DNA of 64,000 bases from Nocardia abscessus (GCF_015477775.1 NZ_JADLQO010000005.1:372001-436000), one strand, 5' to 3'. Positions 24,410 through 33,736 are shown, numbered from the stretch's first letter. Notes: a model not told the origin generated them from the sequence alone. Numbers and translations are program-made.

Positions 24410-25777
24410 TCACAGGATCGCGCCGGGGTTGAGGATGCCGTCGGGATCGAGCGCGTCCTTGATGCGCCGGGTCAGGGCCATCACGTCGGGGCCGAGCTGA
24501 TCGGGCAGCCACGCCTTCTTCAAACGTCCGACGCCGTGCTCACCGGTAATGGTGCCGCCGAGGGCGATGGCTAGATCCATGATCTCGCCGAAAGCGCGGT
24601 GCGCTCGTGCGGTTAGGTCCGCGTCGGCCGGGTCGTGCACGATCAACGGATGGGTGTTGCCGTCGCCCGCGTGCGCGATCACCGACACCGTCACCGCGTT
24701 GCGCTCGGCGATCTCGGCGATGCCGGTGACCAGTTCGCCCAGCCGGGGCAGCGGCACCCCGACGTCCTCGAGCAGCAGCGGCCCGAGTTTCTCCACGGCC
24801 GGAATCGCGAAACGCCGTGCGGCCGCGAAGGCCTCGCCCTCGCCGGGGTCCTCGGTGTGGAAAACCTCTGTGGCGCCCGCCTTCTCGCAGGCCGCCGCCA
24901 TGATCTCGGCCTCGCGCCGGGCGAATTCGCCGGGTGCGTCGGAACGCGCGACCAGCAGCGCGGCCGCCTGCCGGTCCAGACCCATGCGCAACTCGTCCTC
25001 CACGGCGTTGATCGACACCGAATCCATGAACTCGAGCATCGACGGCCGCAGTTCACCGGTGATCGTCAGGATCGCCTCGGTGGCCGCGGTGAGCGTGGCG
25101 AAGCTCGCGACGACCGTGCTCTGCGGCGGTTGCGCGGGCAGCAGGCGCAGGGTGAGCTCCGTGATCACGCCCAGCGTGCCCTCGCTGCCGACGAACAGTT
25201 TGGTCAGCGACAACCCGGCCGAGTCCTTCAGTCGAGGGCCGCCGAGCCGCACCACGGCGCCGTCGGCGAGCACGACCTGCATTCCGAGCACGTAATCGGT
25301 GGTCACGCCGTACTTGACGCAGCACAGCCCGCCCGCGTTGGTCGCGGCGTTGCCGCCGATCGAGCAGATCTCGAACGAGGACGGGTCGGGCGGATACCAC
25401 AGGCCGTGCTCCGCGACCGCGCGCTTGACCTCGGCGTTCAGCAGTCCCGGCTGGACCACCGCGGTGCGCGTCACCGGATCGACGGAGATTTCGCGCATCC
25501 GCTCGGTGGTCAGCACGATCGCCCCGTCGACGGCGGTCGCGCCGCCGGACAGCCCGGAACCGGCTCCGCGTGGGATCACCGGGACGCGGTGCGCGGCGGC
25601 CCACCGAAGGGTGGCGGCCACGTCGTCGGTGCTGGTGGCGCGCACCACGGCCAGGGCGGTGCCCGCGTCGGGATCGCGCGCCCAGTCCTGCCGGTAACCG
25701 GCGAGCAGGTCGGCGTCGGTGAGCACCGTGCCGTCGGGGAGGGCGGCGATCAGGTCATGCAGGTCCACAACCTTCAC
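24410..25777 (-). CDS. FAD-linked oxidase (GlcD / D-lactate dehydrogenase type)
   Basis: 455 residues. The PCMH FAD-binding domain shows PVIPRGAGSGLSGGATAVDG, YPPDPSSFEICSIGGNAATN and LFVGSEGTLGVIT. The C-terminal oxidase domain has VIAHAGDGNTHPLIVHD and GTITGEHGVGRLKK near the metal/substrate site. It belongs with glycolate oxidase subunit D and D-2-hydroxyacid dehydrogenases; the substrate is probably a 2-hydroxyacid. The GTG at 25777 has GGAGG 5 nt upstream; the long frame beyond it (to 26749) is antisense to real genes. No GlcE/GlcF partner is adjacent. Confidence 0.92.
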   Translation of the reverse strand: MKVVDLHDLIAALPDGTVLTDADLLAGYRQDWARDPDAGTALAVVRATSTDDVAATLRWAAAHRVPVIPRGAGSGLSGGATAVDGAIVLTTERMREISVDPVTRTAVVQPGLLNAEVKRAVAEHGLWYPPDPSSFEICSIGGNAATNAGGLCCVKYGVTTDYVLGMQVVLADGAVVRLGGPRLKDSAGLSLTKLFVGSEGTLGVITELTLRLLPAQPPQSTVVASFATLTAATEAILTITGELRPSMLEFMDSVSINAVEDELRMGLDRQAAALLVARSDAPGEFARREAEIMAAACEKAGATEVFHTEDPGEGEAFAAARRFAIPAVEKLGPLLLEDVGVPLPRLGELVTGIAEIAERNAVTVSVIAHAGDGNTHPLIVHDPADADLTARAHRAFGEIMDLAIALGGTITGEHGVGRLKKAWLPDQLGPDVMALTRRIKDALDPDGILNPGAIL

Positions 25778-25975
25778 GCTAGCCTCCGGCGCCCGAAATT
25801 TGCTGATCGGCCGACCCCTGCGCGTGTGGCAAACGAAAGCCCCGGAATGTGATGTCACCCGCCACAGTGGTATTACCGCCTTCGGACGACCAGAATGCCG
25901 ACAGGGGCTTGCCGCCATGCCATGGCGCCTGCAGTCCACGCGGCTCGCCGCGTACCACTTGGAGGGATGGAACGG

Positions 25976-26296
25976 ATGCAGGGCGAACAACCGAGTCGCC
26001 GGGAATTGGTCGCCGCGATGTTCTCCAGCGAGTTCGTCGACGGCGGCATCGATCCCGACGTGCTGCGCCGGGTGCACGCGGGCGAGCACGAGGAGTGGCT
26101 GAACGCGCTGGACCGCTCGGGCGTCTTCGGCAAGGAGGCGCTGGCCGAGCTGGCCGACACCTGGCGCCGCGACCCCCGTGAGTTGCTGGAGGCGCTGCTG
26201 GCGGAGGCGGACGACGTCGCGCGGCGACGCTGCCTCGCGGCTTGGTCCGGCTTGGACCACAGCGCCGACGGCCCCGGTCAGGCACAGATCAGCTGA
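25976..26296 (+). CDS. Hypothetical protein (106 aa)
   Basis: 106 residues, helical and acidic (MQGEQPSRRELVAAMFSSEF, VLRRVHAGEHEEWLNALDRS, DTWRRDPRELLEALLAEADD), with no membrane segment or known motif. GGAGGG ends 9 nt before the ATG at 25976, which therefore beats the ATG at 25967. Third positions are strongly G/C. It lies 60 bp before a GtrA-like gene on the same strand; function unknown. Confidence 0.65.
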   Translation: MQGEQPSRRELVAAMFSSEFVDGGIDPDVLRRVHAGEHEEWLNALDRSGVFGKEALAELADTWRRDPRELLEALLAEADDVARRRCLAAWSGLDHSADGPGQAQIS

Positions 26297-26356
26297 GCCA
26301 CCGGCCGGTCGCCGCCCGCTCATCTGACGGACACCTACCGCTGGCACGCTGATCGC

Positions 26357-26866
26357 GTGCACGAGCTGTCCGAGACCGCCGACACGATCGCCGATCGGTT
26401 CACCCACTGGTGCGAAGCCGTGGTCGGCCGCTTGCCGTTCGGGCTGAATCGTCTTGTCCCGCCCACCTTCCTCGGCTTCGCGCTGATCAACAGCGGCACC
26501 TTCGCTGTCGACCTGGCGCTGCTCACCGTCTTGCACGGCTGGTTCGAGCTGCCGATCTGGTTGTCGGTGACCGTGGCCTACGTGTGCGCGTTCGGACTCA
26601 GCTTCGTGCTCAACCGCACGTTCAATTTCCATTCGCACGCGCCGGTCGGCAGGCAGGCCGCGGTGTACGTCGTGGTGGTCATCGTGAACTATCTCGCGTT
26701 CATCCTCGGCGTCGGCAGCGGACTGGCCGCGCTCGGCCTGCAGTACCACGTGTCCCGCTTGCTGGCGGGCGCGTGCGAGGCCGTCTATATGTACAGCGCG
26801 ATGCGCTGGGTGGTCTTCCGCCGCTCGGTCGAGCCGAGACCGGAACTGATACCCGGCGCGAACTGA
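26357..26866 (+). CDS. GtrA-like membrane protein
   Basis: 169 residues with four membrane helices. The GtrA pattern is visible: FLGFALINSGTFAVDLALL at helix 1, FGLSFVLNRTFNFHSHAP after helix 2, and YMYSAMRWVVFRRS at the end. It is distinct from the gtrA gene beside purK. GtrA proteins are linked to lipid-bound sugar export in wall polysaccharide synthesis. GTG start; no clear ribosome-binding site. Confidence 0.82.
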   Translation: MHELSETADTIADRFTHWCEAVVGRLPFGLNRLVPPTFLGFALINSGTFAVDLALLTVLHGWFELPIWLSVTVAYVCAFGLSFVLNRTFNFHSHAPVGRQAAVYVVVVIVNYLAFILGVGSGLAALGLQYHVSRLLAGACEAVYMYSAMRWVVFRRSVEPRPELIPGAN

Positions 26867-26908
26867 GGTGCAGGGGCTCGAGCGCCGCTCACCCGCGCAG
26901 GACTTTCC

Positions 26909-27559
26909 TCACGTCACAGGATTGATCAGCACTTCGGTGCGTGAACCGTCGACAACGATCGCGTCGTCGTCGGTCAGCGCCCAGTGCTCGACGCCTTCGG
27001 CGCGGTAACGGGCCGCGAGCCGAGTGCAGTGACCGTCGGGGTCGGTGGCCGAATCGATGTGCGGCACGATGCGGCGGTCGACCAATCCCAGCCCGTCCCA
27101 ACGCGGTTCGACGCCGCAGGCGGGTGCGACCTCGGCAGGGTCGTCCGCCGACTCGAGGCCGTGCAGGTCCGGGGTCAGCACGCAGGCCCCGGCGCTGTAT
27201 CCGGCGTAGACCAGCGCATCGGCGGCGAGCAGGCGGGGCAGGACCCGGTCAGCGCCGCTGCGGGCGAACTGGGCGCGCAACACGAACGTGTTGCCGCCGC
27301 GCACCCACACCAGCGGGAATTCGGCCAGCGTCCGTTCCAACTCGGCTTCCTGGCCGACGAACTCGCGCAGGTCGAGCACCTCCGGGGTGTAGCCGAGCTT
27401 GCGCAGTGGCGTCATGTCACTGGTCACCGCGCCGGCCCACGCTTCCGGCCAGGCGTCGCAGGCATTCGGTATCAACGCGACCCGGCCGGGCGGGCCCGCG
27501 AGGGCGACGAGCCGGTCGTAGTGCGCCCCGAAGCGGTAGCTGGACAGGAAGAGTCGCAC
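26909..27559 (-). CDS. Peptidase E-like serine peptidase (family S51)
   Basis: 216 residues. The nucleophile elbow AGYSAGACVL places Ser122, and upstream VWVRGGNTFVL matches the S51 pattern. S51 members cleave Asp-X dipeptides or cyanophycin-like bonds in the cytosol; this one is the peptidase E-like branch. The GTG at 27559 lies 5 nt after the stop of the mycothiol-type enzyme, so they form an operon with the HIT gene. The long upstream frame is not coding. Confidence 0.87.
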   Translation of the reverse strand: MRLFLSSYRFGAHYDRLVALAGPPGRVALIPNACDAWPEAWAGAVTSDMTPLRKLGYTPEVLDLREFVGQEAELERTLAEFPLVWVRGGNTFVLRAQFARSGADRVLPRLLAADALVYAGYSAGACVLTPDLHGLESADDPAEVAPACGVEPRWDGLGLVDRRIVPHIDSATDPDGHCTRLAARYRAEGVEHWALTDDDAIVVDGSRTEVLINPVT

Positions 27560-27564
27560 CGCGG

Positions 27565-28401
27565 TCAGATGGTGAAGGCCAAGTGACGGATCAGGCGCTG
27601 CCCGAGTTCGCCGTCGCCGTGGATGGTGACCTCGTCCAAGTGCTCCTCGGCGGTCGTCCGGCCGCCGCCGAGCCGCACGAAAAGACGCGAGTCCAAGCCG
27701 ATCTCGACGGTGGCCGGTTCGTCGAACGCCTCCACATAGCTCGCCCGGCCCGCCACCTGGATGCGCAAGGTCCTGGCCAGCGGACCACTCAGCGCGAAGG
27801 TGATCCGCGCGCCGTCCGGCGCGCCGCCCTTCTTGACCACCACCCGCGGGATGCTGCCCGCGAACTCGTCGAACGCCAGCTTGCCGCGCGGCCCGCCCTC
27901 CTCGACCGTCACGCCGAGCGCGTCGGCGACGTCGAGTTCGTGCATCCAGCAGTCGAACAACCGCACCCGCATGAACCTGCCATAGGTCACCTGCCCGATC
28001 GGCGAGACCGTCTCCTTCTCCCATTCGGCGTCGCCCATCGCCGCGAGCGCCGCGCGCCTGCGGTCCACGACCTCGCGATAGAGCTCGAGCAGCCGGGCGC
28101 CGGGCAGCGGGCGCAGCCGGTCCACCCAGATCTCGTTGAGCACCGCGGTCTCGTTGCGCACGTAGGGCAGTGTGCGCACATCGGTCTTGGCCCTGGTCGG
28201 GTCGTGCGCGGGCGGCCGATCGCCCAGTAGCCAGGATTCGGTGCCGATGATGTGGGCGACCAGGTCGAACACGGTCCAGCCCGGCAGCGACGACGACGTG
28301 CGCCAGCGGTCCTCATCCAGTGCGGCGACCAGCGCGTCGATCGCGTCCCATTGGCGCGACAGCAGGCCGATCAGCGTGGCCCGGTCCAACGTCTCGGTCA
28401 T
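27565..28401 (-). CDS. Maleylpyruvate isomerase-family (mycothiol-dependent) protein
   Basis: 278 residues. The N-terminal DinB-like helical bundle carries WTVFDLVAHIIGTESWLLGD and WMHELDVADALGV, with His residues placed as for the metal site of mycothiol-dependent isomerases. A C-terminal SCP2-like half follows (ARITFALSGPLARTLRIQVA). Such enzymes use mycothiol in detoxification; the actual reaction is unknown. Its ATG overlaps the HIT gene stop (ATGA, 28398-28401), and it precedes peptidase E by 5 nt. Confidence 0.85.
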   Translation of the reverse strand: MTETLDRATLIGLLSRQWDAIDALVAALDEDRWRTSSSLPGWTVFDLVAHIIGTESWLLGDRPPAHDPTRAKTDVRTLPYVRNETAVLNEIWVDRLRPLPGARLLELYREVVDRRRAALAAMGDAEWEKETVSPIGQVTYGRFMRVRLFDCWMHELDVADALGVTVEEGGPRGKLAFDEFAGSIPRVVVKKGGAPDGARITFALSGPLARTLRIQVAGRASYVEAFDEPATVEIGLDSRLFVRLGGGRTTAEEHLDEVTIHGDGELGQRLIRHLAFTI

Positions 28402-28859
28402 CCGTCGATTTCCTTTTCCGAGCTTTCGCCCTCGTTGTCCAATGCCGCGATGCCGGCCCGGATGGCCGCGGCGGTGCCGAGCGGGTCGTGCGGACGCCGC
28501 AGCAGGAATCCCTTGGCGAACCGCAGCGTGTCGCCGTGCCTGCGCGGGATCACGTGCAGGTGGACGTGCGGGACGGTCTGGAACGCCGCGGTGCCGTCGT
28601 TGAGCACCAAGTTGGCGCCGTCGGCGGCGAGGCTGCTGCGCCGGATCGCCAGCGCGAGCCGATGCCCCGCACGGAAGATCTGCGCGCCGAGCTCGGCATC
28701 GAGATCCTCCAACTCGGCGGCGTGCCGTTTCGGTATGACCAGCGTGTGCCCGCGGGCCACCGGCCGGATGTCGAGGAACGCGCAGAGCGTGTCGTCCTCG
28801 TACACTTTCGCCGCCGGTGCCTCGCCTGCCACGATGCGGCAGAAGACGCAGTCGTTCAC
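28398..28859 (-). CDS. HIT-family nucleotide hydrolase/transferase
   Basis: 153 residues beginning VNDCVFCRIVAGEAPAAKVY. The HIT motif HVHLHVIPR holds the catalytic central His. Family members split AMP from adenylated compounds. TATGGT lies 7 nt before the GTG at 28859, fitting a leaderless start; the ATG at 28871 is the alternative. First gene of a three-gene run with the mycothiol-type protein and peptidase E. Confidence 0.9.
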   Translation of the reverse strand: MNDCVFCRIVAGEAPAAKVYEDDTLCAFLDIRPVARGHTLVIPKRHAAELEDLDAELGAQIFRAGHRLALAIRRSSLAADGANLVLNDGTAAFQTVPHVHLHVIPRRHGDTLRFAKGFLLRRPHDPLGTAAAIRAGIAALDNEGESSEKEIDG

Positions 28860-29278
28860 ACGCTGGACCATACGGCGTACGAGCCGGGCCGAACACCCCG
28901 GAGCGCCGATCCGCATGACGCCCGTCACGCCTGCGCGGCCGGCTGATGCCGTGACCAGGTGTCGAACCTCGAGGTTGGTAACGAACTTCTCCGTACGGTC
29001 TTGCCGTGTTCACCTGCAGAGACGACGATCACAGATCGACAAGGGAAAACGGGCAGACCGGGCAAACAGTGACTCGGCGGCGTACGAACTCGCTCCGCGG
29101 CGACCGGAGGGCATCCGGCGGATCGGCGCGACTCGTCCGGCGTGTGTGACGGGCATCTCAGCTACGCTCACCGCGGGCCAGGTACAGTTGCGAGGATTTG
29201 GGCGAACTTACTCGACAGTAACATCGTCTGAGCGTCTACCCGTTGCCTGAAGCCCGGTAAGAGAAGGAAGTCTGACAA
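28860..29278. other. Gene-free stretch upstream of pntAa
   Basis: About 420 bp between the divergent HIT and pntAa genes. No frame with normal third-position G/C is seen. The part next to pntAa is AT-richer and has a -10-like TAACAT near 29219 and AAGGAAG before the start codon, so it probably holds the pnt promoter and a 5' leader. No hairpin or riboswitch-like structure was recognised. Confidence 0.4.
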
Positions 29279-30556
29279 GTGGAGACAACGCAGAGCGTAG
29301 GCGATCCATCGCCGCGCGGCGCGCGTGTCGGTGTCGTTCGCGAATCGAACGCGGGCGAGCGACGTGTCGCTTTGGTGCCGAAGATCATTCCGAGCCTGGT
29401 GAAGCAGGGCGTGGATGTCGTCGTCGAGGCCGGTGCCGGGCAAGGCGCGCTGATTCCGGATGAAGCGTATGTGGAGGCGGGCGCGTCGATCGGTGATCCG
29501 TGGTCGGCGGATGTGGTCGTGAAGGTGGCCCCGCCCAGTGACGCCGAGGTGGGCAAGCTGTCGTCGGGGCAGACGCTGATCGGTTTCCTGGCTCCGCGTA
29601 ACGCCGAGAATCAGATCGGTGCGTTGAAGTCGGCGGGGGTGCAAGCGTTCGCGGTGGAGGCGATTCCGCGGATCTCGCGTGCGCAGGTGATGGACGCGCT
29701 GTCCTCGCAGGCGAACGTGGCCGGTTATAAGGCCGTGCTGCTGGCCGCTTCCGAATCGACCCGCTTCTTCCCCATGCTCACCACCGCCGCGGGCACTGTG
29801 AAGCCCGCGACCGTGCTGGTGCTCGGTGTCGGTGTCGCCGGTTTGCAGGCTCTCGCTACCGCCAAGCGTCTGGGCGGGCGGACCACCGGGTACGACGTGC
29901 GTCCCGAGGTGGCCGATCAGGTGCGGTCGGTGGGTGCGCAGTGGCTGGATCTGGGGATCGATGCCGCCGGTGAGGGCGGGTATGCCCGCGAACTCACCGA
30001 CGAGGAGAAGGCCAAGCAGCAGCAGGCTTTGGAGGACGCGATCAAGGGCTTCGACGTGGTGATCACGACCGCGTTGGTGCCGGGGCGTCCCGCGCCCAGG
30101 TTGGTGACCGCGGCGGCGGTGGAGGGTATGAAGCCCGGCAGCGTGATCGTGGATCTGGCCGGTGAGACCGGCGGCAACTGCGAGCTGACCGAGCCCGGTC
30201 AGACCGTGGTCAAGCACGAGGTGACCATCGCCTCGCCGTTGAATCTGCCCGCGACCATGCCCGAGCACGCCTCGGAGTTGTACTCCAAGAACATCGCGGC
30301 GCTGCTGGAGTTGATGCTGGTCGACGGCAAGCTCGCGCCCGACTTCAGCGATCAGGTGCTGGCGGATTCTTGCGTCACCCGTGACGCGGCCGACGCGCCC
30401 GAGACGGCGGGGTCCGCTGAGGCGACCGAGTCGGCCGACGCGACCGGGTCGGCTGAGGCCACCGAGTCGGCTGAGTCGACCGGGTCGGTCGATGCCACCG
30501 AGTCGGTGGAGTCGGCTGAGGTGCAGGACGCGACCGAGGCGAAGGTGGAGAACTGA
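29279..30556 (+). CDS. pntAa: NAD(P) transhydrogenase subunit alpha part 1, with repeat-rich tail
   Basis: 425 residues. It begins with the alanine-dehydrogenase-like fold (VGVVRESNAGERRVALVPKI) and NAD site VLGVGVAGLQALATAKRLGG, and its core ends near LAPDFSDQVLADSC at about residue 365, the usual family length. The last 50 or so residues are an extra acidic tail of hexapeptide repeats. PntAa is the soluble NAD(H)-binding part of the proton-driven transhydrogenase that makes NADPH. GTG start with AAGGAAG about 10 nt upstream. Its TGA overlaps the pntAb ATG at 30556; pntB follows. Confidence 0.95.
   Translation: METTQSVGDPSPRGARVGVVRESNAGERRVALVPKIIPSLVKQGVDVVVEAGAGQGALIPDEAYVEAGASIGDPWSADVVVKVAPPSDAEVGKLSSGQTLIGFLAPRNAENQIGALKSAGVQAFAVEAIPRISRAQVMDALSSQANVAGYKAVLLAASESTRFFPMLTTAAGTVKPATVLVLGVGVAGLQALATAKRLGGRTTGYDVRPEVADQVRSVGAQWLDLGIDAAGEGGYARELTDEEKAKQQQALEDAIKGFDVVITTALVPGRPAPRLVTAAAVEGMKPGSVIVDLAGETGGNCELTEPGQTVVKHEVTIASPLNLPATMPEHASELYSKNIAALLELMLVDGKLAPDFSDQVLADSCVTRDAADAPETAGSAEATESADATGSAEATESAESTGSVDATESVESAEVQDATEAKVEN
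30410..30517 (+). repeat. 36-bp in-frame tandem repeat in the PntAa tail
   Basis: Three 36-bp units (30410-30445, 30446-30481, 30482-30517) encode GSAEATESADAT, GSAEATESAEST and GSVDATESVESA, that is, alternating Gly-Ser and Glu-Ser hexapeptides. The copies differ mainly in synonymous and conservative changes, so the array is not brand new. Confidence 0.85.
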
Positions 30557-30882
30557 TGTATACCGAACTTCTGGCGAACATCGCGATCCTGGTGCTGTCC
30601 GGGTTCGTCGGTTTCGCTGTGATCTCCAAAGTCCCGAACACGCTGCACACGCCGCTGATGTCGGGCACCAACGCCATTCACGGCATCGTCGTGCTGGGCG
30701 CGCTGGTCACCCTGGGCAAGATGGAAGACCCGTCGATCGGCATCCAGATCATCCTGTTCGTCGCGGTGGTCTTCGGAACCCTGAACGTCATCGGTGGTTT
30801 CGTGGTCACCGACCGCATGCTGGGCATGTTCAAGGGTAAGAAGCCGGTCGCGGCCGGTGACGCCGAGAAGGCGGGGAAGTAA
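30556..30882 (+). CDS. pntAb: NAD(P) transhydrogenase subunit alpha part 2
   Basis: 108 residues with three membrane helices; FVGFAVISKVPNTLHTPLMS and GTNAIHGIVVLGALVTLG are the family signature. It is the membrane part of the split alpha subunit and helps form the proton path. Its ATG overlaps the pntAa stop by 1 bp; pntB starts 3 nt after it, in the standard three-gene order. Confidence 0.95.
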   Translation: MYTELLANIAILVLSGFVGFAVISKVPNTLHTPLMSGTNAIHGIVVLGALVTLGKMEDPSIGIQIILFVAVVFGTLNVIGGFVVTDRMLGMFKGKKPVAAGDAEKAGK

Positions 30883-30885
30883 GCC

Positions 30886-32304
30886 ATGGACAACCTCGTC
30901 AATATCCTCTACATCATCGCGTTCGCGATGTTCATCTACGGTCTGATGGGCCTGACCGGCCCGAAGACCGCGGTGCGCGGCAACTGGATCGCCGCGGTCG
31001 GCATGGGCCTGGCGGTGGTGGCGACGTTGATCGCGGTACGCGACACGTCGAACTGGATCCTGATCGTCGCCGGGCTCGCGATCGGTGTCGTGCTCGGAGT
31101 GCCGCCCGCCCGCTACACGAAGATGACCGCGATGCCGCAGCTGGTGGCCGCGTTCAACGGCGTCGGCGGCGGCACGGTCGCGTTGATCGCCTGGGCGGAG
31201 TTCCTCGACACCACCGGCTTCTCCGCGTTCGAGCACGGTGAGGAACCCACCGTGCACATCATCGTCGGGTCGTTGTTCGCCGCGATCATCGGTTCGGTGT
31301 CGTTCTGGGGCTCGCTGATCGCGTTCGGCAAGCTGCAGGAGATCCTGCCCGGCAAACCGATCGGGGTCGGGAAGCTTCAGCAACCGTTGAACCTGCTGCT
31401 GCTGGTCGTCGCGGTCGTCGCCGCGGTGGTGATCGGTATCGGGGCCGCCGACGGTGGCGCGCCGTGGTGGTGGATGGTGCTGCTGCTGCTCGCCGCGGGT
31501 GTGCTCGGGTTGATGGTGGTGCTGCCGATCGGCGGCGCGGACATGCCGGTGGTCATCTCCCTGCTGAACGCGCTGACCGGCTTGTCGGCCGCGGCAGCCG
31601 GTTTGGCGTTGAACAACACCGCGATGATCGTGGCGGGCATGATCGTCGGCGCGTCCGGCACCATCCTGACCAACCTGATGGCCAAGGCGATGAACCGGTC
31701 CATCCCGGCCATCGTCGCGGGCGGCTTCGGCGGCGGCGGAACCGCACCCGGCGCAGGCGATGGCGAGCAGAAGCAGGCCAAGGCCACCTCCGCCGCGGAC
31801 GCCGCGATCCAGATGGCGTATGCCAACCAGGTGATCGTCGTCCCGGGCTACGGCATGGCGGTGGCGCAGGCGCAGCACGCGGTCAAGGAGATGGCCTCGC
31901 TGCTCGAGGCCAAGGGCGTGGAGGTCAAATACGCCATCCACCCGGTCGCCGGTCGTATGCCAGGCCACATGAACGTGCTGCTGGCCGAGGCCGAGGTCTC
32001 CTACGACGCGCTCAAGGAAATGGACGACATCAACGGCGAATTCGGCCGCACCGATGTCGCCCTGGTGATCGGCGCCAACGACGTCACCAACCCCGCTGCC
32101 CGCGAGGACTCCTCGAGCCCGATCTACGGCATGCCGGTGCTGAACGTCGACCAGGCCAAGTCGGTGATCGTGCTCAAGCGCTCGATGAACTCCGGCTTCG
32201 CGGGCATCGACAACCCGCTGTTCTACGCCGACCACACCTCGATGCTGTTCGGCGACGCCAAGAAGTCCGTCGGAGCAGTAACCGAGGAACTGAAGGCCCT
32301 GTAG
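30886..32304 (+). CDS. pntB: NAD(P) transhydrogenase subunit beta
   Basis: 472 residues. About nine membrane helices in the first 270 residues are followed by the NADP(H)-binding domain: VIVVPGYGMAVAQAQHAVKE (Rossmann loop), HPVAGRMPGHMNVLLAEA and VLKRSMNSGFAGIDNPLF. PntB transfers hydride with PntAa, using the proton gradient to favour NADPH. ATG with GGGG upstream. A strong hairpin terminator follows at 32322-32360. Confidence 0.96.
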   Translation: MDNLVNILYIIAFAMFIYGLMGLTGPKTAVRGNWIAAVGMGLAVVATLIAVRDTSNWILIVAGLAIGVVLGVPPARYTKMTAMPQLVAAFNGVGGGTVALIAWAEFLDTTGFSAFEHGEEPTVHIIVGSLFAAIIGSVSFWGSLIAFGKLQEILPGKPIGVGKLQQPLNLLLLVVAVVAAVVIGIGAADGGAPWWWMVLLLLAAGVLGLMVVLPIGGADMPVVISLLNALTGLSAAAAGLALNNTAMIVAGMIVGASGTILTNLMAKAMNRSIPAIVAGGFGGGGTAPGAGDGEQKQAKATSAADAAIQMAYANQVIVVPGYGMAVAQAQHAVKEMASLLEAKGVEVKYAIHPVAGRMPGHMNVLLAEAEVSYDALKEMDDINGEFGRTDVALVIGANDVTNPAAREDSSSPIYGMPVLNVDQAKSVIVLKRSMNSGFAGIDNPLFYADHTSMLFGDAKKSVGAVTEELKAL

Positions 32305-32321
32305 TTCAGCGGTTTCGCGCG

Positions 32322-32360
32322 AAGCGCCCCGCCACCGAGTCCGTCGATGGCGGGGCGCTT
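32322..32360 (+). terminator. Strong hairpin terminator after pntB
   Basis: AAGCGCCCCGCCA (32322-32334) pairs perfectly with TGGCGGGGCGCTT (32348-32360): a 13-bp stem with a 13-nt loop and TCGT after it. It lies 18 nt past the pntB stop. Confidence 0.8.
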
Positions 32361-32408
32361 TCGTAATTCGATGGACACCACGGCGGGGCGCGCCGGATCA
32401 TTCTCGGA

Positions 32409-33557
32409 GTGTCCGCACGTCATGAGCCTCTTCGGTTGATCGGTTCCGGCGAGCCCTCGGCCGATCCCGCCGAGCGGCTGCCGTGGACCGTCACCGTCGA
32501 TTCCACCTACTCGATCCGCGACGCGATCGATGCCCTCGCGCTCGGTCCGTTCCTGCGCGGCGATCACCCCTGCGCGCGCACGGCGCACCTGGAGCGGGTG
32601 CGGCCGGACGCGCCGCTGCGACCCGCACGCGGCCGCGTGGTGCGCACGGTGCGCGACAACGACAGCGGGGCGACGCTGGTGGTCGGCCCCGGCTGGTCGC
32701 TGCGGTCGGTGCGCTGGTCGGGTGGTTCGGCGATGGTCGAGGTCACCGCCGTCACCGACACGCTCGCGGACGAACTGCTCGCCGAGGCGATCCGCGACGC
32801 GGCAGCGCCGCCGGAGGTGGGCGAGACGGTGGAGATGGGCTTCTGGCACATGCACAGCCATGGCCCGCAGCGGCGCGCGCGCTCGATCTCCGCGCCCGAG
32901 TGGCCCGCGATCCGCGGAAACTACACCGGACAGGTCGCCGCCGCGATGGATCGTCTGATGTCGCTCACCGCCGCCGACGTCCGGGGCAGGTTGGTGCTGC
33001 TGCACGGTCCGCCCGGCACCGGCAAGACCACCGCCCTGCGCGCACTGGCGCGCGCCTGGGGCGCCTGGTGCCAGTTCGACTGCGTGCTCGACCCCGAGGT
33101 GATGTTCGGCAAGCCCGGCTATCTGATGGACGTGGCCGCGGGCGTGGAAAACGCCGACGAAGACGCGTCCCGCTGGCGGATGCTGGTGCTGGAAGACTGC
33201 GACGAGCTGATTCGCGGCGAAGCGAAGGAAACCGCCGGGCAGGGGCTTTCGCGGTTGCTGAACCTGACCGACGGCATGCTCGGCCAGGGCCGCGACGTGC
33301 TCGTCGCCATCACCACCAACGAGGACCTGTCCCGGCTGCATCCGGCCGTGACGCGGCCGGGCCGGTGCCTGGCGCGGATCGAGATCGGACGGCTGTCTCC
33401 CGCGGAGGCGGCGGCCTGGTCGGCGCGGGAGCAGGAGGGCGAGACCACCGCGTATCCGGATGGAGCCACCCTGGCCGAGCTCGTCGCGGCGCGCGACGGC
33501 GAGGCGCGAATCGACGCCGCCGCACAGGAAGCGGTCAGTCCGGGACTGTATCTGTAA
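32409..33557 (+). CDS. AAA-family ATPase with N-terminal DUF5925-like domain
   Basis: 382 residues. The first 190 residues resemble the DUF5925 region found before AAA modules in actinobacteria. The ATPase has Walker A HGPPGTGKTT, Walker B MLVLEDCDEL and a sensor-type AITTNEDLSRLHPAVTRPGR. No membrane segment. It probably remodels or unfolds a partner, which is not known. GTG start at 32409; no firm ribosome-binding site. It follows pntB after a terminator, so it has its own promoter. Confidence 0.82.
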   Translation: MSARHEPLRLIGSGEPSADPAERLPWTVTVDSTYSIRDAIDALALGPFLRGDHPCARTAHLERVRPDAPLRPARGRVVRTVRDNDSGATLVVGPGWSLRSVRWSGGSAMVEVTAVTDTLADELLAEAIRDAAAPPEVGETVEMGFWHMHSHGPQRRARSISAPEWPAIRGNYTGQVAAAMDRLMSLTAADVRGRLVLLHGPPGTGKTTALRALARAWGAWCQFDCVLDPEVMFGKPGYLMDVAAGVENADEDASRWRMLVLEDCDELIRGEAKETAGQGLSRLLNLTDGMLGQGRDVLVAITTNEDLSRLHPAVTRPGRCLARIEIGRLSPAEAAAWSAREQEGETTAYPDGATLAELVAARDGEARIDAAAQEAVSPGLYL

Positions 33558-33736
33558 GCCGGGCCGAAGGGCCTCGACTTCCGAAGCCGTTGCGGCGGTT
33601 CGCCGGTGCGACCGGTCGGTCGGAGAAAACCAACCGGTATCTCGCACGGCGGTGCTCGTGCCGATCGGCTAGATTCCATGGGTTCGCCCGTCGCCCTCTG
33701 CGCACGGAACCACGCGAGACCCGGGGAGGGGATCCC

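Noticed and set aside
25778..26749. Upstream part of the 779-codon frame that ends in the FAD-linked oxidase
   Set aside because: The oxidase homology and GGAGG site begin at 25777; the upstream part runs antisense to two plausible plus-strand genes.
32483..33736. Upstream part of the frame that ends in the Pro-rich LppU-like protein
   Set aside because: It is an out-of-frame reading of the AAA ATPase gene; a strong ribosome-binding site marks the true ATG at 33737.
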